Assembly: GCF_003003235.1 (NCBI RefSeq)
Contig: NZ_PVUE01000001.1
Span: 531,884 to 595,883, forward strand
DNA length: 64,000 nt
Source: Antricoccus suffuscus
Lineage (GTDB): Bacteria; Actinomycetota; Actinomycetes; Mycobacteriales; Antricoccaceae
Reading direction: 5' to 3'
This document shows, one piece after another, positions 1 to 7,919 of this stretch. A program made the position numbers and the translations under genes. How positions within the stretch are numbered: the first letter of the stretch is position 1; the number at the start of each line of letters is the position of its first letter. A model generated the notes under the pieces. The model saw only the letters and a program-made list of their open reading frames with translations. It ran no database searches and was not told the origin of the DNA.

Positions 1-204
1 AAGGGAGCCGCTCCACTGGATTCGAAAGATCGGGCACCCTTCTATAGCGATTTCATGGACCTGTGGATCGACGAGGTGCCGCATGTGATGCCGATCTGCG
101 TCCAGCACATCACGCAGGCGTACGACGACACGGTCTCCAACGTGCAGATCTATCACAGCGGCGTCGTCGACCTTCGCGGTGTCGCGGTCAGCAAGAAGGA
201 CTAG
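1..204 (+). CDS. C-terminal end of a probable ABC transporter solute-binding protein (partial)
   Basis: The reading frame is open from the first base and stops with TAG at 202-204, so only the last 67 residues are present. The visible part has the features of the C-terminus of a family 5 (dipeptide/oligopeptide type) extracellular solute-binding protein: a helix with an acidic repeat unit (LDSKDRAPFYSDFMDLW), then EVPHVMPICVQHITQAYDD, then a short strand ending in AVSKKD. Such proteins bind a substrate outside the membrane and deliver it to an ABC permease. The family call rests on pattern only; the start, signal peptide and transporter partners lie outside the window. A long palindrome follows 8 bases after the stop. 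Confidence 0.5.
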   Translation, partial: KGAAPLDSKDRAPFYSDFMDLWIDEVPHVMPICVQHITQAYDDTVSNVQIYHSGVVDLRGVAVSKKD

Positions 205-211
205 GTTCGGG

Positions 212-263
212 GTTTGTGTGGAAGTTCTATGTACGCCGGCGTACATAGAACTTCCACATAAAC
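212..263. repeat. Long palindrome, copy 1 of a three-copy intergenic family
   Basis: A near-perfect inverted repeat centred between 237 and 238 on GTACGCCGGCGTAC. The arms match for 26 bases apart from one G/T pair, so the transcript could form a very long hairpin from either strand. It sits between two convergent genes, where a two-way transcription terminator is expected. Related copies lie at 3249-3290 and 6192-6235 and share the outer GTGTGGAA/TTCCACAC ends and the core. Confidence 0.85.
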
Positions 264-277
264 AAGGCGGCGTGGGT

Positions 278-697
278 TTAGGCGAGCTCGAAGTCGGCGA
301 AGTCGAAGCCTGGCGTCACGACACAGCCCACGATGACGGTCTCGTCGCCCGCCGGACGCGCGGCCTGCCAGACGTTGGCCGGCACCAGCAGTTGGCCGCC
401 GAGCCCGAGGGTGTACGTCGTCGCGTCGCCGGGCCGGGCGCCGTCGCCACCGAGATCGAGTTCGAGAGGGCCGCCGCCTTGCCAGAACCACAGTTCGTCG
501 GAGCGCACCCGGTGCCACGCGGATTCTTGCCCGGGTTGCAGTAGAAACGAGATCGCGGTCGCGAGACCGCGCGGACCGTTGGGCGTGGCGACGTCCTGCG
601 GGTTGCGATAGTGCTCGACGTACCAGCCGCCCTCCGGGTGTGGTTGCATGCCGAGGGCGGCGGGATCGGTCAGGTCGTCGGCGTTGAACTGGTACAT
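278..697 (-). CDS. Cupin_5 (DUF985) family protein
   Basis: A 139-residue soluble protein with one cupin fold domain over nearly its whole length. Family marks include PHPEGGWYVEHYR near residue 20, then a SFLLQPGQESAWHRVRSDE segment, WFWQGG, and a closing VVTPGFDFADFEL. These match the DUF985/cupin_5 family, whose members are small beta-barrel dimers; some bind sugar nucleotides or carboxylates, but no general reaction is established. The start ATG gives a full-length family member. It is transcribed alone and converges on the partial binding-protein gene, with a long palindrome between their stops. The specific substrate is unknown. Confidence 0.85.
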   Translation of the reverse strand: MYQFNADDLTDPAALGMQPHPEGGWYVEHYRNPQDVATPNGPRGLATAISFLLQPGQESAWHRVRSDELWFWQGGGPLELDLGGDGARPGDATTYTLGLGGQLLVPANVWQAARPAGDETVIVGCVVTPGFDFADFELA

Positions 698-888
698 GCC
701 ACCGAGCCTACGGAGCGTGAGCCGCGACTTACACGGACTTGGCCTACGACACCCGAATGAGTAACGCCGCCGGTGACCTCGGACTAGATGTGCTCGCGCC
801 CGGCGCCAATTAGTCCGGCGCGCGGGAGGCCCGTTCCGTGAGTGCAGTGCTCGCTAAAGGTGCGCGTTGCGGTCGCTAGGATTTCGGC

Positions 889-1590
889 GTGCCTCCTGCT
901 CAGCGCCGTACGGCGTCGTCGCCTCGAAAGGTGGTGTCGACGCGTACGCCGAAACGGACGACCGCTGCCAAACGGAAGACTGCCTCGCAGCGGGCGATGG
1001 AGAAGCGGATCGCGCACCGAAATCTCTTGGCGCGTAGGGCATTGGTGATTGGTGCCGCGATCCTGATAGTGGCGGGCATCGTGTTTGCCGTGGTCAAGGA
1101 AGAGCCGCCGGCGTACGCCGATGAACTCGGCTGCGCGGCCACCGCCCCACTCAAACAGGGGAGCGTCCCGGGCGGGTGGTACGACGATGTCGTGGCCGCC
1201 GCGAAGAGTTCGGGGCTGCCGGCGCCGATCCTCGCCGCGCAGCTCGACCAGGAGTCCCGATGGGATCCACAAGCGGTCAGCCATGCCGGTGCACAGGGTC
1301 TCGCTCAGTTCCGGCCCGACACGTGGGACGAGTACGGCGCGGGCGACCCGTTCGATCCGCAGGACGCGATCAAAGCGCAGGGCAATTTCATGGCGCACCT
1401 CATCGAGTCGGTCACGTCGCTGGCCACCCAGAGCGGCGAGCACCCCGTCGTACTCGCGCTCGCGGCCTACAACGCCGGTCCCACCGCGGTCGCGAAGTAC
1501 GGTGGTGTGCCGCCGTTCGCGGAGACCGAGCACTACGTCAAGGTGATACCGCAGATGGCGAACTCGACGTACGCCGAGGGCTGCGACTAA
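889..1590 (+). CDS. Membrane-anchored lytic transglycosylase (SLT domain)
   Basis: A 233-residue protein that probably cleaves peptidoglycan glycan strands outside the cell. Residues 1-45 are very rich in Arg, Lys, Thr and Ala (cytoplasmic). A single membrane segment follows at about 50-69 (ALVIGAAILIVAGIVFAVV). The transglycosylase domain runs from about residue 95 to the end. The catalytic Glu is in AQLDQESRWDP (about residue 122), followed by GAQGLAQFRPDTW and ALAAYNAGP, all classic soluble lytic transglycosylase motifs. The start is GTG at 889. The ketopantoate reductase gene begins 16 bases after its stop, so the two are probably co-transcribed although their functions look unrelated. 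Confidence 0.88.
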   Translation: MPPAQRRTASSPRKVVSTRTPKRTTAAKRKTASQRAMEKRIAHRNLLARRALVIGAAILIVAGIVFAVVKEEPPAYADELGCAATAPLKQGSVPGGWYDDVVAAAKSSGLPAPILAAQLDQESRWDPQAVSHAGAQGLAQFRPDTWDEYGAGDPFDPQDAIKAQGNFMAHLIESVTSLATQSGEHPVVLALAAYNAGPTAVAKYGGVPPFAETEHYVKVIPQMANSTYAEGCD

Positions 1591-1606
1591 GGCAATTGGA
1601 GGACTC

Positions 1607-2530
1607 GTGAAGATAGCCGTTGTCGGCACCGGGGCGATGGGCTCGACGTACGCCGGACTGCTCAGCGCGGCCGGGCACGAGGTCTGGGCCATCGACACGT
1701 GGGTCGAGCACATCGATGCGATCAACCGTGATGGTCTGCGGGTCGAAGGTGCCAGCGGTGATCGGGTGGCGCGGCTCTCGGCGAGTACGTCGACGGGGGA
1801 CCCTGGCGTCTGCGACCTGGTCATCATCGCGACCAAGGCCGACGGGGTGACCGCGGCCGCGCGCAGCATCGACCCGCTGCTCGGCCCGGAGTCCGTCGTA
1901 CTCACCATCCAAAACGGCCTCGGCAGCGCCGAACGCATCGTCGAAGCAATCGGCCCGGAGCGGGTGCTGGTCGGGATCGCGGGCGGTTTCGGTGCGTCGA
2001 TCCGTACGCCGGGGCACGCGCACCACACCGGCTGGGAGACCGTCCGGATCGGCGAGCTGGCCGGTGCCGTCTCGCCCCGGCTGCGGGCCGTCGTCGACGT
2101 GTGGCGCAACGCCGGATTCCCTGCTGAGGTCGCGGAAAACGTGCACCGGATGATCTGGGAGAAGTTCATCTGCAACGTCGGCTTCTCCGGGATCTGCACG
2201 CTGACCGGACTCAAAATGGGCGAGGTCACCGACAACCCGGATGCGTGGGAAGTCGGCGCCGGCTGCGCCCGCGAGGCGTGGGAGGTCGCGCGGGCGCTCG
2301 AGGTCGGGGTGCGGTTCGACGATCCGGTGGCGCACGTGCGCGAATACGGCCGCGCGATCGCGGAGGCGCGGCCGTCGATGGCGCTTGATCATTTGGCGGG
2401 CAAGCGCTCCGAGGTCGACGTACTGAACGGCGCGGTGCCCGTCCAAGCACGCAAGGTCGGCCTGCGTGCGCCGTACAACGAGGTGGTCAGCGCCCTGGTG
2501 CGGCAGCGGGAGACCCAGTTCGCGACCTGA
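1607..2530 (+). CDS. panE: 2-dehydropantoate 2-reductase (ketopantoate reductase family)
   Basis: A 307-residue NADPH-dependent oxidoreductase of the ApbA/PanE family. The N-terminal Rossmann motif is MKIAVVGTGAMGSTYAG. IIATKAD and LTIQNGLG follow in the family-typical places near residues 75-105, and the C-terminal helical domain has WEKFICNVGFSGICTLTG with the conserved Lys and Asn. PanE reduces ketopantoate to pantoate on the way to pantothenate and coenzyme A. Paralogues with other 2-keto substrates are common in actinobacteria, so the gene symbol is provisional. GTG start at 1607 is chosen for its strong GGAGGA ribosome-binding site six bases upstream. It probably shares an mRNA with the upstream transglycosylase. 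Confidence 0.82.
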   Translation: MKIAVVGTGAMGSTYAGLLSAAGHEVWAIDTWVEHIDAINRDGLRVEGASGDRVARLSASTSTGDPGVCDLVIIATKADGVTAAARSIDPLLGPESVVLTIQNGLGSAERIVEAIGPERVLVGIAGGFGASIRTPGHAHHTGWETVRIGELAGAVSPRLRAVVDVWRNAGFPAEVAENVHRMIWEKFICNVGFSGICTLTGLKMGEVTDNPDAWEVGAGCAREAWEVARALEVGVRFDDPVAHVREYGRAIAEARPSMALDHLAGKRSEVDVLNGAVPVQARKVGLRAPYNEVVSALVRQRETQFAT

Positions 2531-2562
2531 GCCGTCGACGATTTTGGCGGGCGTTGGCCACA

Positions 2563-2584
2563 AAACCGAATCGGATTCGGCTTT
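2563..2584. promoter_or_regulatory. Candidate TetR operator
   Basis: A perfect 15-base palindrome at 2566-2580 (CCGAATC-G-GATTCGG) with partly symmetric A/T flanks. It lies 23 bases before the start of the TetR regulator gene. This is the usual place for an autoregulatory operator of this family. Confidence 0.5.
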
Positions 2585-2602
2585 GGTCGATACACTCGGC
2601 GA

Positions 2603-3226
2603 ATGGAACGTGAGAGCACCGGTGTGACCGAACCGATCGCAGCCGGCGGCAAGGTTCTCTCGCGCGCCGAGGCCACCCGCGCCGCCATCCTCGACGCGGC
2701 TCGGGTCGTGTTCGTCCGTGACGGGTACGCCGAATCGTCGATCGCCGTGATTTGCGAGTCGGCCGGCGCCAGCGTCGGCAGTCTTTATCACCACTTCGGT
2801 GGCAAGGCCGACGTCTTCATCGCGCTGTTTCGTCGGCACGCCCAAGTGCTCAGCTCGGCCGCGACGAATGCCGTCGTCCTCGCCCGCGCCTCCGGCGAGC
2901 TCGACCCGGTCGAACTGTTCGTCGCCGGTGCGCGTGGATATCTGCAGCAGTGCCGCGCGGAGAAGGACCTGACCGTGCTGTTCTTGTACGGCGACGGCCC
3001 GCCCGGATTCAATGCGCTTCGTCGGGCGGAGGACTCGTCATGGGTCGGTCAGAATTCGCGACTGATCCGGGCGGAAGAACGCCGTAACGGTCGGGCTTTG
3101 GTGCATGTGCTGACGACCGTGTGCGGCTCGGCCGGGCGCGAGGTGGCGAAGGCGCAGACCGCCAAGGACACCGACGTACTCATCGACGACTTCTGCGACC
3201 TGCTCCGCCGCGTCGCCCAGCCTTAA
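2603..3226 (+). CDS. TetR/AcrR family transcriptional regulator
   Basis: A 207-residue regulator. The N-terminal helix-turn-helix (about residues 20-66) reads RAAILDAARVVFVRDGYAESSIAVICESAGASVGSLYHHFGGKADVFIALF in family order (helix 1, helix 2, then the SVGSLYHHFGGK recognition helix). The C-terminal ligand domain (about 80-207) is not recognisable. TetR proteins are dimeric repressors released by small molecules. A palindrome just upstream suggests self-regulation. The neighbouring genes (ketopantoate reductase before, flavin monooxygenase after) are in the same direction; the monooxygenase 180 bases downstream is a possible target but is separated by a palindromic repeat. Confidence 0.9.
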   Translation: MERESTGVTEPIAAGGKVLSRAEATRAAILDAARVVFVRDGYAESSIAVICESAGASVGSLYHHFGGKADVFIALFRRHAQVLSSAATNAVVLARASGELDPVELFVAGARGYLQQCRAEKDLTVLFLYGDGPPGFNALRRAEDSSWVGQNSRLIRAEERRNGRALVHVLTTVCGSAGREVAKAQTAKDTDVLIDDFCDLLRRVAQP

Positions 3227-3248
3227 CCTCGGCCGCGAGACGCGGACT

Positions 3249-3290
3249 GTGTGGAAATTCGACGTACGCGGGTGTACGCCGATCTTCCAC
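3249..3290. repeat. Long palindrome, copy 2 of the three-copy family (degenerate)
   Basis: An imperfect inverted repeat with about 15 of 20 arm positions paired around 3270/3271. The outer GTGTGGAA and TTCCAC ends and the CGTACGC core match copies 1 and 3. It lies after the TetR gene and before the monooxygenase gene, both on the + strand, so here it may act as a one-way terminator. Confidence 0.75.
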
Positions 3291-3409
3291 GTTATCGACG
3301 GAGTGCGTGGATCTACCCATTCCGGCGATCGAGAATGGGTAACTCGCCCGATGCGTTGACGTACGACGCGCTTCTAGCGTTGGAGACCTCCCAACCAATG
3401 GAGGAAGTC

Positions 3410-4498
3410 ATGTCGAGTGAGTACGTCGAAACGGTGGTTATCGGGGCCGGCCAGGCTGGTCTCGCGGTGGGGTACCACCTTCGGCAAATTGACAGGAAGT
3501 TCTTGATTCTCGACGGCAATGTGCGGGTGGGAGATGGCTGGCGGCGGCAGTGGGACTCGCTGAGACTCTTCAGCCCCGCCAGCCACGACGCGCTGCCCGG
3601 GATGCGGTTTCCCGCCCCGAAGTGGTCTTATCCCGGCAAGGACGAGGTCGCGGACTATCTGGAGCAGTACGCCGCGGCGTTCGACCTTCCGATCCGACTT
3701 GAGAGCACTGTCGACTCCTTGGTCGCCAGCGCGGACGGGTATGTCGTGACCGTCGGCGCGCACCAGATCGAGACCAGCAACGTGGTGATCGCGACCGGCG
3801 GACTGGGGCGTACGCCGTACATCCCGGCTTTCGCAGACCGGCTCGATCCGGGAATTCTGCAGCTGCATTCGAGTGAATACCGCCGTCCCGCGCAGCTGCG
3901 GCCCGGTCCGGTGCTGGTCGTCGGTGCCTCGCACTCCGGCTGCGATCTGGCCTACGAGCTTGCGCCTCATCATCCGACAACGCTGTGCGGGCGCGACCCT
4001 GGCCAGATCCCCGTCCATCTCGATTCGCCGATGACCCGCGTGATCTTCCCTGTCGTGGCATTCGTGGAGGGCCACGTGCTCACCCGTCGTACGCCGATGG
4101 GACGGCGTGCCAAGACACATGTGCGCGACCATGGCGCGCCGATGCTGCGGGTGAAGCGGCGTGACCTGCTCGCCCGCGGGGTCAAGCGAGTCACCGAACG
4201 GGTCACCGACGCGCGAGGCGGCCTGCCGCTGCTGGCGGACGGCACCGTCGTGCAAGTCGCGAATGTACTGTGGTGCACCGGATTCCGTCAGTCATTCGAT
4301 TGGGTTGATGTGCCGGTCTTCGACGACGACGGCTGGCCGGTGGAGAATCGCGGAGTCACCGAGTCGCCGGGCCTGTACTTCAGTGGGCTGTCGTTCCAGT
4401 ACGCCTTCTCGTCGATGCTGATTGACGGCGCCGGACGCGACGCGGCGTACGTCGTACGGCATATCGGGCAACGCGAGCGCGCGTACGTCGACGCCTAA
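3410..4498 (+). CDS. Flavin-dependent monooxygenase-like NAD(P)/FAD oxidoreductase
   Basis: A 362-residue protein with two Rossmann folds: an FAD site at the N-terminus (VVIGAGQAGLAVGYHLRQ, residues 9-26) and an NAD(P)H site mid-protein (VLVVGASHSGCDLAYEL). Between them are GDGWRRQWDSLRLFSPA and the ATGGLGRTPYIP loop typical of class B flavin monooxygenases and their putative-oxidoreductase (CzcO/YrpB-like) relatives. These enzymes add oxygen to, or oxidise, small substrates; the substrate here is unknown. ATG at 3410 is chosen because GGAGGAAG lies just upstream; the frame stays open further upstream but that part crosses the palindromic repeat. The LuxR regulator starts 46 bases after the stop with its own ribosome-binding site. 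Confidence 0.85.
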   Translation: MSSEYVETVVIGAGQAGLAVGYHLRQIDRKFLILDGNVRVGDGWRRQWDSLRLFSPASHDALPGMRFPAPKWSYPGKDEVADYLEQYAAAFDLPIRLESTVDSLVASADGYVVTVGAHQIETSNVVIATGGLGRTPYIPAFADRLDPGILQLHSSEYRRPAQLRPGPVLVVGASHSGCDLAYELAPHHPTTLCGRDPGQIPVHLDSPMTRVIFPVVAFVEGHVLTRRTPMGRRAKTHVRDHGAPMLRVKRRDLLARGVKRVTERVTDARGGLPLLADGTVVQVANVLWCTGFRQSFDWVDVPVFDDDGWPVENRGVTESPGLYFSGLSFQYAFSSMLIDGAGRDAAYVVRHIGQRERAYVDA

Positions 4499-4544
4499 CC
4501 GGATTGGGCCCGTCGCGGGTATTCTCCGACCAGGAGGATCCGCG

Positions 4545-6173
4545 ATGGGCGTGGTCGCCGAACTCGTTTATGGGCGAGAGGCATTCGAACGCCGGGCCTG
4601 GGCCACGGCCTACGAGGCGCTGTCCGCCGTACCGCCGGAATCGCTGGGCGAAGCTGACCTGGCGGCCCTCGCTACGTCTGCTTATCTCGCCGGCGACCAT
4701 GAGAGTGCGATCCGCGCGTGGCATCGCGCATTCGAGTCTCACATCGATTCCGGAGACAGCCTGAGCGCCGTTCGTGACGCTCATTGGCTGGCTTTCGCCA
4801 GCGCGGTCGGCGGTAATTTCGCGGCCGCGGAGGGGTGGGTCGCCCGCGCCGAACGACTGCTGCAGACTCAATCGGCTGATGTTGTCGAACGTGGCTATAT
4901 CTGTATTGCGCACTTCCAGAGCTGCATCGCGGCAGGTGACTTCGCGGCAGCCGAAGAGCTCGCTACCCAGATCCGCGAGATCGGCGAACGGCACGGAGAT
5001 GCGGATCTCGCGGCGCAGGGGCTGTGCGGTCAGGGTCGGATGATGATGTACGCCGGGCGCGTGCGCGACGGACTAGCGATGCTTGACGAGGCGATGCTGA
5101 GGATCGCCGGCGGCGACGTGTCGCCAATCTTCGCCGGCATGCTCTACTGCGCAATGATCGACGGCTGCCAGGAGGTCGGCGACTACCGGCGAATGTCCGA
5201 ATGGACCTCCTCGCTGAGCCGGTGGTGCACCGCCCAGCCCGACATGGTGCCCTTCACCGGTCAGTGCGCCGTGCACCGCGCCCAGATCATGCGCCACCAC
5301 AGCGGTTTCAACGAGGCGCTGAATGAACTCGCCTTAGCCATCGACCGCTACCGCGCGGCCGGCACCGAGCCCGCCGCCGGGATGGCATTTCACGAGCGCG
5401 GTGAAATTTTTCGAGTCCTGGGCGATTTTGAGGGCGCAGAGGAAGCGTTCAACGAGGCAGCCGCGCTCGGCTACGAACCGCAGCCGGGACTTGCGTTGTT
5501 ATGGATGGCGCAAGGGCGAATTTCTGCGGCAGCCGCAGCCATCAAGCGGGTCCTCGCCGAGACCCCGAACCCGATCCAGCGGGCCCGGCAACTTCCGGCA
5601 GCCGTGCAGATATTGCTGTCCGCGGGCGCCGTCGTGGATGCCACTGCGCCCTCCGACGAGCTCGACTCGGTGGCGCGGCTGTTCGGGACGGACTCGATCG
5701 ATGCGATCGCGTCGTACGCCGCCGGCCTGGTGCGCCTGGCAAACGATGATCCCGCCGGAGCACTGCCGCCGCTGCGACGAGCGTGGACCGCCTGGATCGA
5801 CGCCGGGTCCCGCTACGACGCGGCGCGGGCGCGGGTGCAGATTGCGTTGGCGTTTCGTGCGCTCGGGGACGAAGACTCCGCGATCGCCGAGCTGTCGGTT
5901 GCGGGTCGTACGTTTGCCGAGCTCGGCGCGACCCCGGACGAAGAACTGGTCGCGAGGTTGGTACGGCGTACCGCTCCGGGTGGCTTGTCTGAGCGGGAGA
6001 TCGAGGTGTTGCGTCTGGTCGCGGCGGGCAACAGTAACCCGCAGATCGCCGTTGCTTTGGTCCTCAGTGAGAAGACCGTGGCGCGTCATCTGAGCAACAT
6101 CTTCGCCAAGCTCGCAGTCCGCTCGCGCACGGCGGCCGCGGCGTACGCCTTCGAGCATGGTCTCGTCCGTTAG
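4545..6173 (+). CDS. TPR-rich LuxR family transcriptional regulator
   Basis: A 542-residue regulator. The first about 470 residues are alpha-helical TPR-like repeats (for example LATSAYLAGDHESAIRAWHR, AAGDFAAAEELATQIREIGE and HERGEIFRVLGDFEGAEEAF). The last about 62 residues are a LuxR/GerE helix-turn-helix with LSEREIEVLRLVAAG, NPQIAVALVLSEKTVARHL and NIFAKLAVRSR. There is no ATPase P-loop, so it is not a full LAL-type MalT protein. ATG at 4545 is chosen for the CAGGAGGAT site 8 bases upstream. The pairing with the preceding flavin monooxygenase suggests it controls that gene, or uses the TPR part to sense a partner protein or ligand. The palindrome at 6192 probably ends its transcript. Confidence 0.87.
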   Translation: MGVVAELVYGREAFERRAWATAYEALSAVPPESLGEADLAALATSAYLAGDHESAIRAWHRAFESHIDSGDSLSAVRDAHWLAFASAVGGNFAAAEGWVARAERLLQTQSADVVERGYICIAHFQSCIAAGDFAAAEELATQIREIGERHGDADLAAQGLCGQGRMMMYAGRVRDGLAMLDEAMLRIAGGDVSPIFAGMLYCAMIDGCQEVGDYRRMSEWTSSLSRWCTAQPDMVPFTGQCAVHRAQIMRHHSGFNEALNELALAIDRYRAAGTEPAAGMAFHERGEIFRVLGDFEGAEEAFNEAAALGYEPQPGLALLWMAQGRISAAAAAIKRVLAETPNPIQRARQLPAAVQILLSAGAVVDATAPSDELDSVARLFGTDSIDAIASYAAGLVRLANDDPAGALPPLRRAWTAWIDAGSRYDAARARVQIALAFRALGDEDSAIAELSVAGRTFAELGATPDEELVARLVRRTAPGGLSEREIEVLRLVAAGNSNPQIAVALVLSEKTVARHLSNIFAKLAVRSRTAAAAYAFEHGLVR

Positions 6174-6191
6174 TTCCGGGCGATTGCGACA

Positions 6192-6235
6192 GTGTGGAAG
6201 ATCGGCGTACGCCGGCGTACACCGATCTTCCACAC
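6192..6235. repeat. Long palindrome, copy 3 of the three-copy family
   Basis: A 44-base inverted repeat centred on GTACGCCGGCGTAC at 6207-6220, with one unpaired position in each arm. Outer CGATTG (6181) and CAATCG (6235) extend the symmetry. It sits between the convergent LuxR and nitroreductase genes, as copy 1 sits between a convergent pair, so a bidirectional terminator is the simplest reading. Confidence 0.85.
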
Positions 6236-6254
6236 AATCGGCGATTGAGGCCTC

Positions 6255-6863
6255 TTAGGCGGTGCGGACGACCTCGTCGTACGCCAGCCGCGGCAGCCGG
6301 TCCATCCATGCATTGTCGGCGGGCTTGCCGACGTTGATGACGGCGAGCGTCTTGGCGGTGCCCTCGGGGAAGAAGTCGGCGTCGACCTGGGCGAAGTCGC
6401 CACCAGTCATCGGGCCGGCGGCGAGGCCCTCGGCGCGGATGCCAAGGATCAGGTAGCCGACTTGCAGGGTGGCGTTCATCTTCGCGATCTGATCCCGCTC
6501 GGGATTGTCGGCAAAGAGGTCCTTCGCGCCGGGGAAGTGCGGGAACTGGGTCGGCAGGTTCTCGTGGAACTCGGTGTCGGCGGCGACTACTAGCGTGAGC
6601 GGCGCGGCGAGCGTCTTGGCTTTGTTGCCGTCGGACAGCGCATCGACGAGCGTCTGGCGGGCCTGCGGCGTGCGGACCGCGACGATGCGCAGCGGCTGGA
6701 TGTTCATCGACGTCGGGGCCCACTTGACCAGGTCGTAGATCGCCTGGAGCTGCTCGTCGGTCACGGGCTCATCGGTGAACGAGTTGGCGGTGCGCGCGTT
6801 GTGGAAAAGAAGATCGCGGGACTCGTCGGTGAGGATATCGTCGCGGAAGGTCTGGGTTGACAT
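6255..6863 (-). CDS. Malonic semialdehyde reductase / RutE-type nitroreductase
   Basis: A 202-residue FMN-dependent nitroreductase-fold protein. The sequence FHNARTANSFTDEPVTDEQLQ, then KWAPTSMNIQPLRIVAV (FMN-contacting), then GYLILGIRAEGLAAGPMTG and INVGKP follows the RutE/HadB subfamily (about 196-205 residues). In that subfamily the enzyme reduces malonic semialdehyde in uracil breakdown, but many members act on other substrates, and no other rut genes are present. ATG at 6863 is chosen since AAGGAG lies 11 bases upstream; an upstream in-frame extension lacks conservation and crosses a candidate operator. It is transcribed divergently from the lipase gene. Confidence 0.82.
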   Translation of the reverse strand: MSTQTFRDDILTDESRDLLFHNARTANSFTDEPVTDEQLQAIYDLVKWAPTSMNIQPLRIVAVRTPQARQTLVDALSDGNKAKTLAAPLTLVVAADTEFHENLPTQFPHFPGAKDLFADNPERDQIAKMNATLQVGYLILGIRAEGLAAGPMTGGDFAQVDADFFPEGTAKTLAVINVGKPADNAWMDRLPRLAYDEVVRTA

Positions 6864-6921
6864 ATTGAAAAGTGCTCCTTGATTGACGCGGAAGATCGAA
6901 CCTCTCCACACTAGATGAAAA

Positions 6922-6945
6922 TTCAACCAATGCTTCTAAGTTGAA
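6922..6945. promoter_or_regulatory. Inverted repeat in the nitroreductase/lipase divergent promoter region
   Basis: TTCAAC (6922-6927) and GTTGAA (6940-6945) form a 6-base inverted repeat with a 12-base spacer in the AT-richest part of the 159-base divergent region. It is a candidate operator or promoter element for the nitroreductase. No regulator gene lies next to it. Confidence 0.35.
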
Positions 6946-7022
6946 CCGTGAACTAACCCACACGGGTTCGCCAAGCGCTAGGTAGCCTGAGCAAAAGGTT
7001 TAGCCCGGCGAGAGGTGTTGTG

Positions 7023-7826
7023 ATGGCGAAAAGCACGGAGTTCGACTACGAAGGTCACGGCGGCAAGCTGGTCGCGCGGCGCTGGGACAACGACGAACCG
7101 CGATATGTCGCGCTGATCAGCCATGGGTACGGCGAACACATCGGTCGCTACGAATATCTCGCCGATCGTCTCGTTGCAGACGGTGCGGCAGTGTACGGCG
7201 TGGACCATCTCGGCCACGGCAAGAGTGAGGGCGAGCGGGTCCTGATTCCCGACTTCGAGAAGGTCGTGCATGACCTTCGGGAGCTCGAGACCACGGCCCG
7301 ATCCGAGCATCCGCAGTTGCCGGTTGTCCTGATCGGGCATTCGATGGGCGGAATGATCGCGGCCCGCTACGCACAGCATTACGGCGCCGATCTCGAGTCC
7401 GTCGTACTGTCCGGGCCCGTGATCGGCGCGTGGGACACCGCCAAGGTGCTCCTGGCGATGGACGAAATTCCGGACGTACCGCTCGACCCCTCGGTCCTGT
7501 CGCGGGACCCGAGTGTCGGTACGGCGTACGCCGAGGATCCGCTCGTGTGGCACGGCGCCTTCAAGAAGCCGACGCTCGAGGCGTTTGACAAGACGGTGCG
7601 CGACATCAACGCCGCCGGGCCGATCGAAGGTGCACCGGTGCTTTGGCTGCACGGCACCGACGATCAGCTCGTGCCGTACGAGAAGGCCGCCGAAGGCTGG
7701 AAGCTGATCGCGCCGGAGCAGAGTGCGCAGAAGGCGTACGACGGGGCGCAGCACGAGATCTTCAACGAGACCAACAAGGACGAGGTCGTCGACGACGCGC
7801 TCGCGTTCATCAACAAATACCGTTAA
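7023..7826 (+). CDS. Alpha/beta hydrolase, monoacylglycerol-lipase-like (Hydrolase_4)
   Basis: A 267-residue alpha/beta hydrolase. The oxyanion region is ISHGYGEHIGRYEYLADRL, then VYGVDHLGHGKSEG. The nucleophile elbow is GHSMGG (Ser about residue 112), the acid is in WLHGTDDQLVPY, and the base His in DGAQHEIFNE. The HGYGEHxxRY segment and the overall length match monoacylglycerol lipase and lysophospholipase-like proteins of the serine aminopeptidase S33 group. It probably hydrolyses acylglycerols or similar esters in the cytoplasm. GTG at 7020 and ATG at 7023 are both possible; ATG is better placed after AGAGG. A hairpin at 7839-7879 separates it from the convergent NDH-2 gene. Confidence 0.85.
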   Translation: MAKSTEFDYEGHGGKLVARRWDNDEPRYVALISHGYGEHIGRYEYLADRLVADGAAVYGVDHLGHGKSEGERVLIPDFEKVVHDLRELETTARSEHPQLPVVLIGHSMGGMIAARYAQHYGADLESVVLSGPVIGAWDTAKVLLAMDEIPDVPLDPSVLSRDPSVGTAYAEDPLVWHGAFKKPTLEAFDKTVRDINAAGPIEGAPVLWLHGTDDQLVPYEKAAEGWKLIAPEQSAQKAYDGAQHEIFNETNKDEVVDDALAFINKYR

Positions 7827-7838
7827 ACGCTCTTCCTT

Positions 7839-7879
7839 GTCGCGGCAGATGAGGTGTGACCAGGGGAGTCTGCCGCGAC
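7839..7879. terminator. Hairpin between convergent lipase and NDH-2 genes
   Basis: Perfect 11-base arms GTCGCGGCAGA (7839-7849) and TCTGCCGCGAC (7869-7879) with a 19-base loop. The position between two convergent stops supports a two-way terminator. There is no clear T tract, as is common in high-GC genomes. Confidence 0.6.
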
Positions 7880-7919
7880 TGGGGGCGGAGGCGGCCGACG
7901 TACGCCGCCAGCAAAAGCG

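Noticed and set aside
784..2235. 483-codon open frame on the - strand
   Set aside because: Lies opposite the transglycosylase and ketopantoate reductase genes, has low-complexity Arg/Ser/Thr composition, and shows no family motif. Typical antisense frame in GC-rich DNA.
1538..2845. 435-codon open frame on the - strand
   Set aside because: Antisense to panE and the TetR gene, whose motifs are clear; no recognisable domain.
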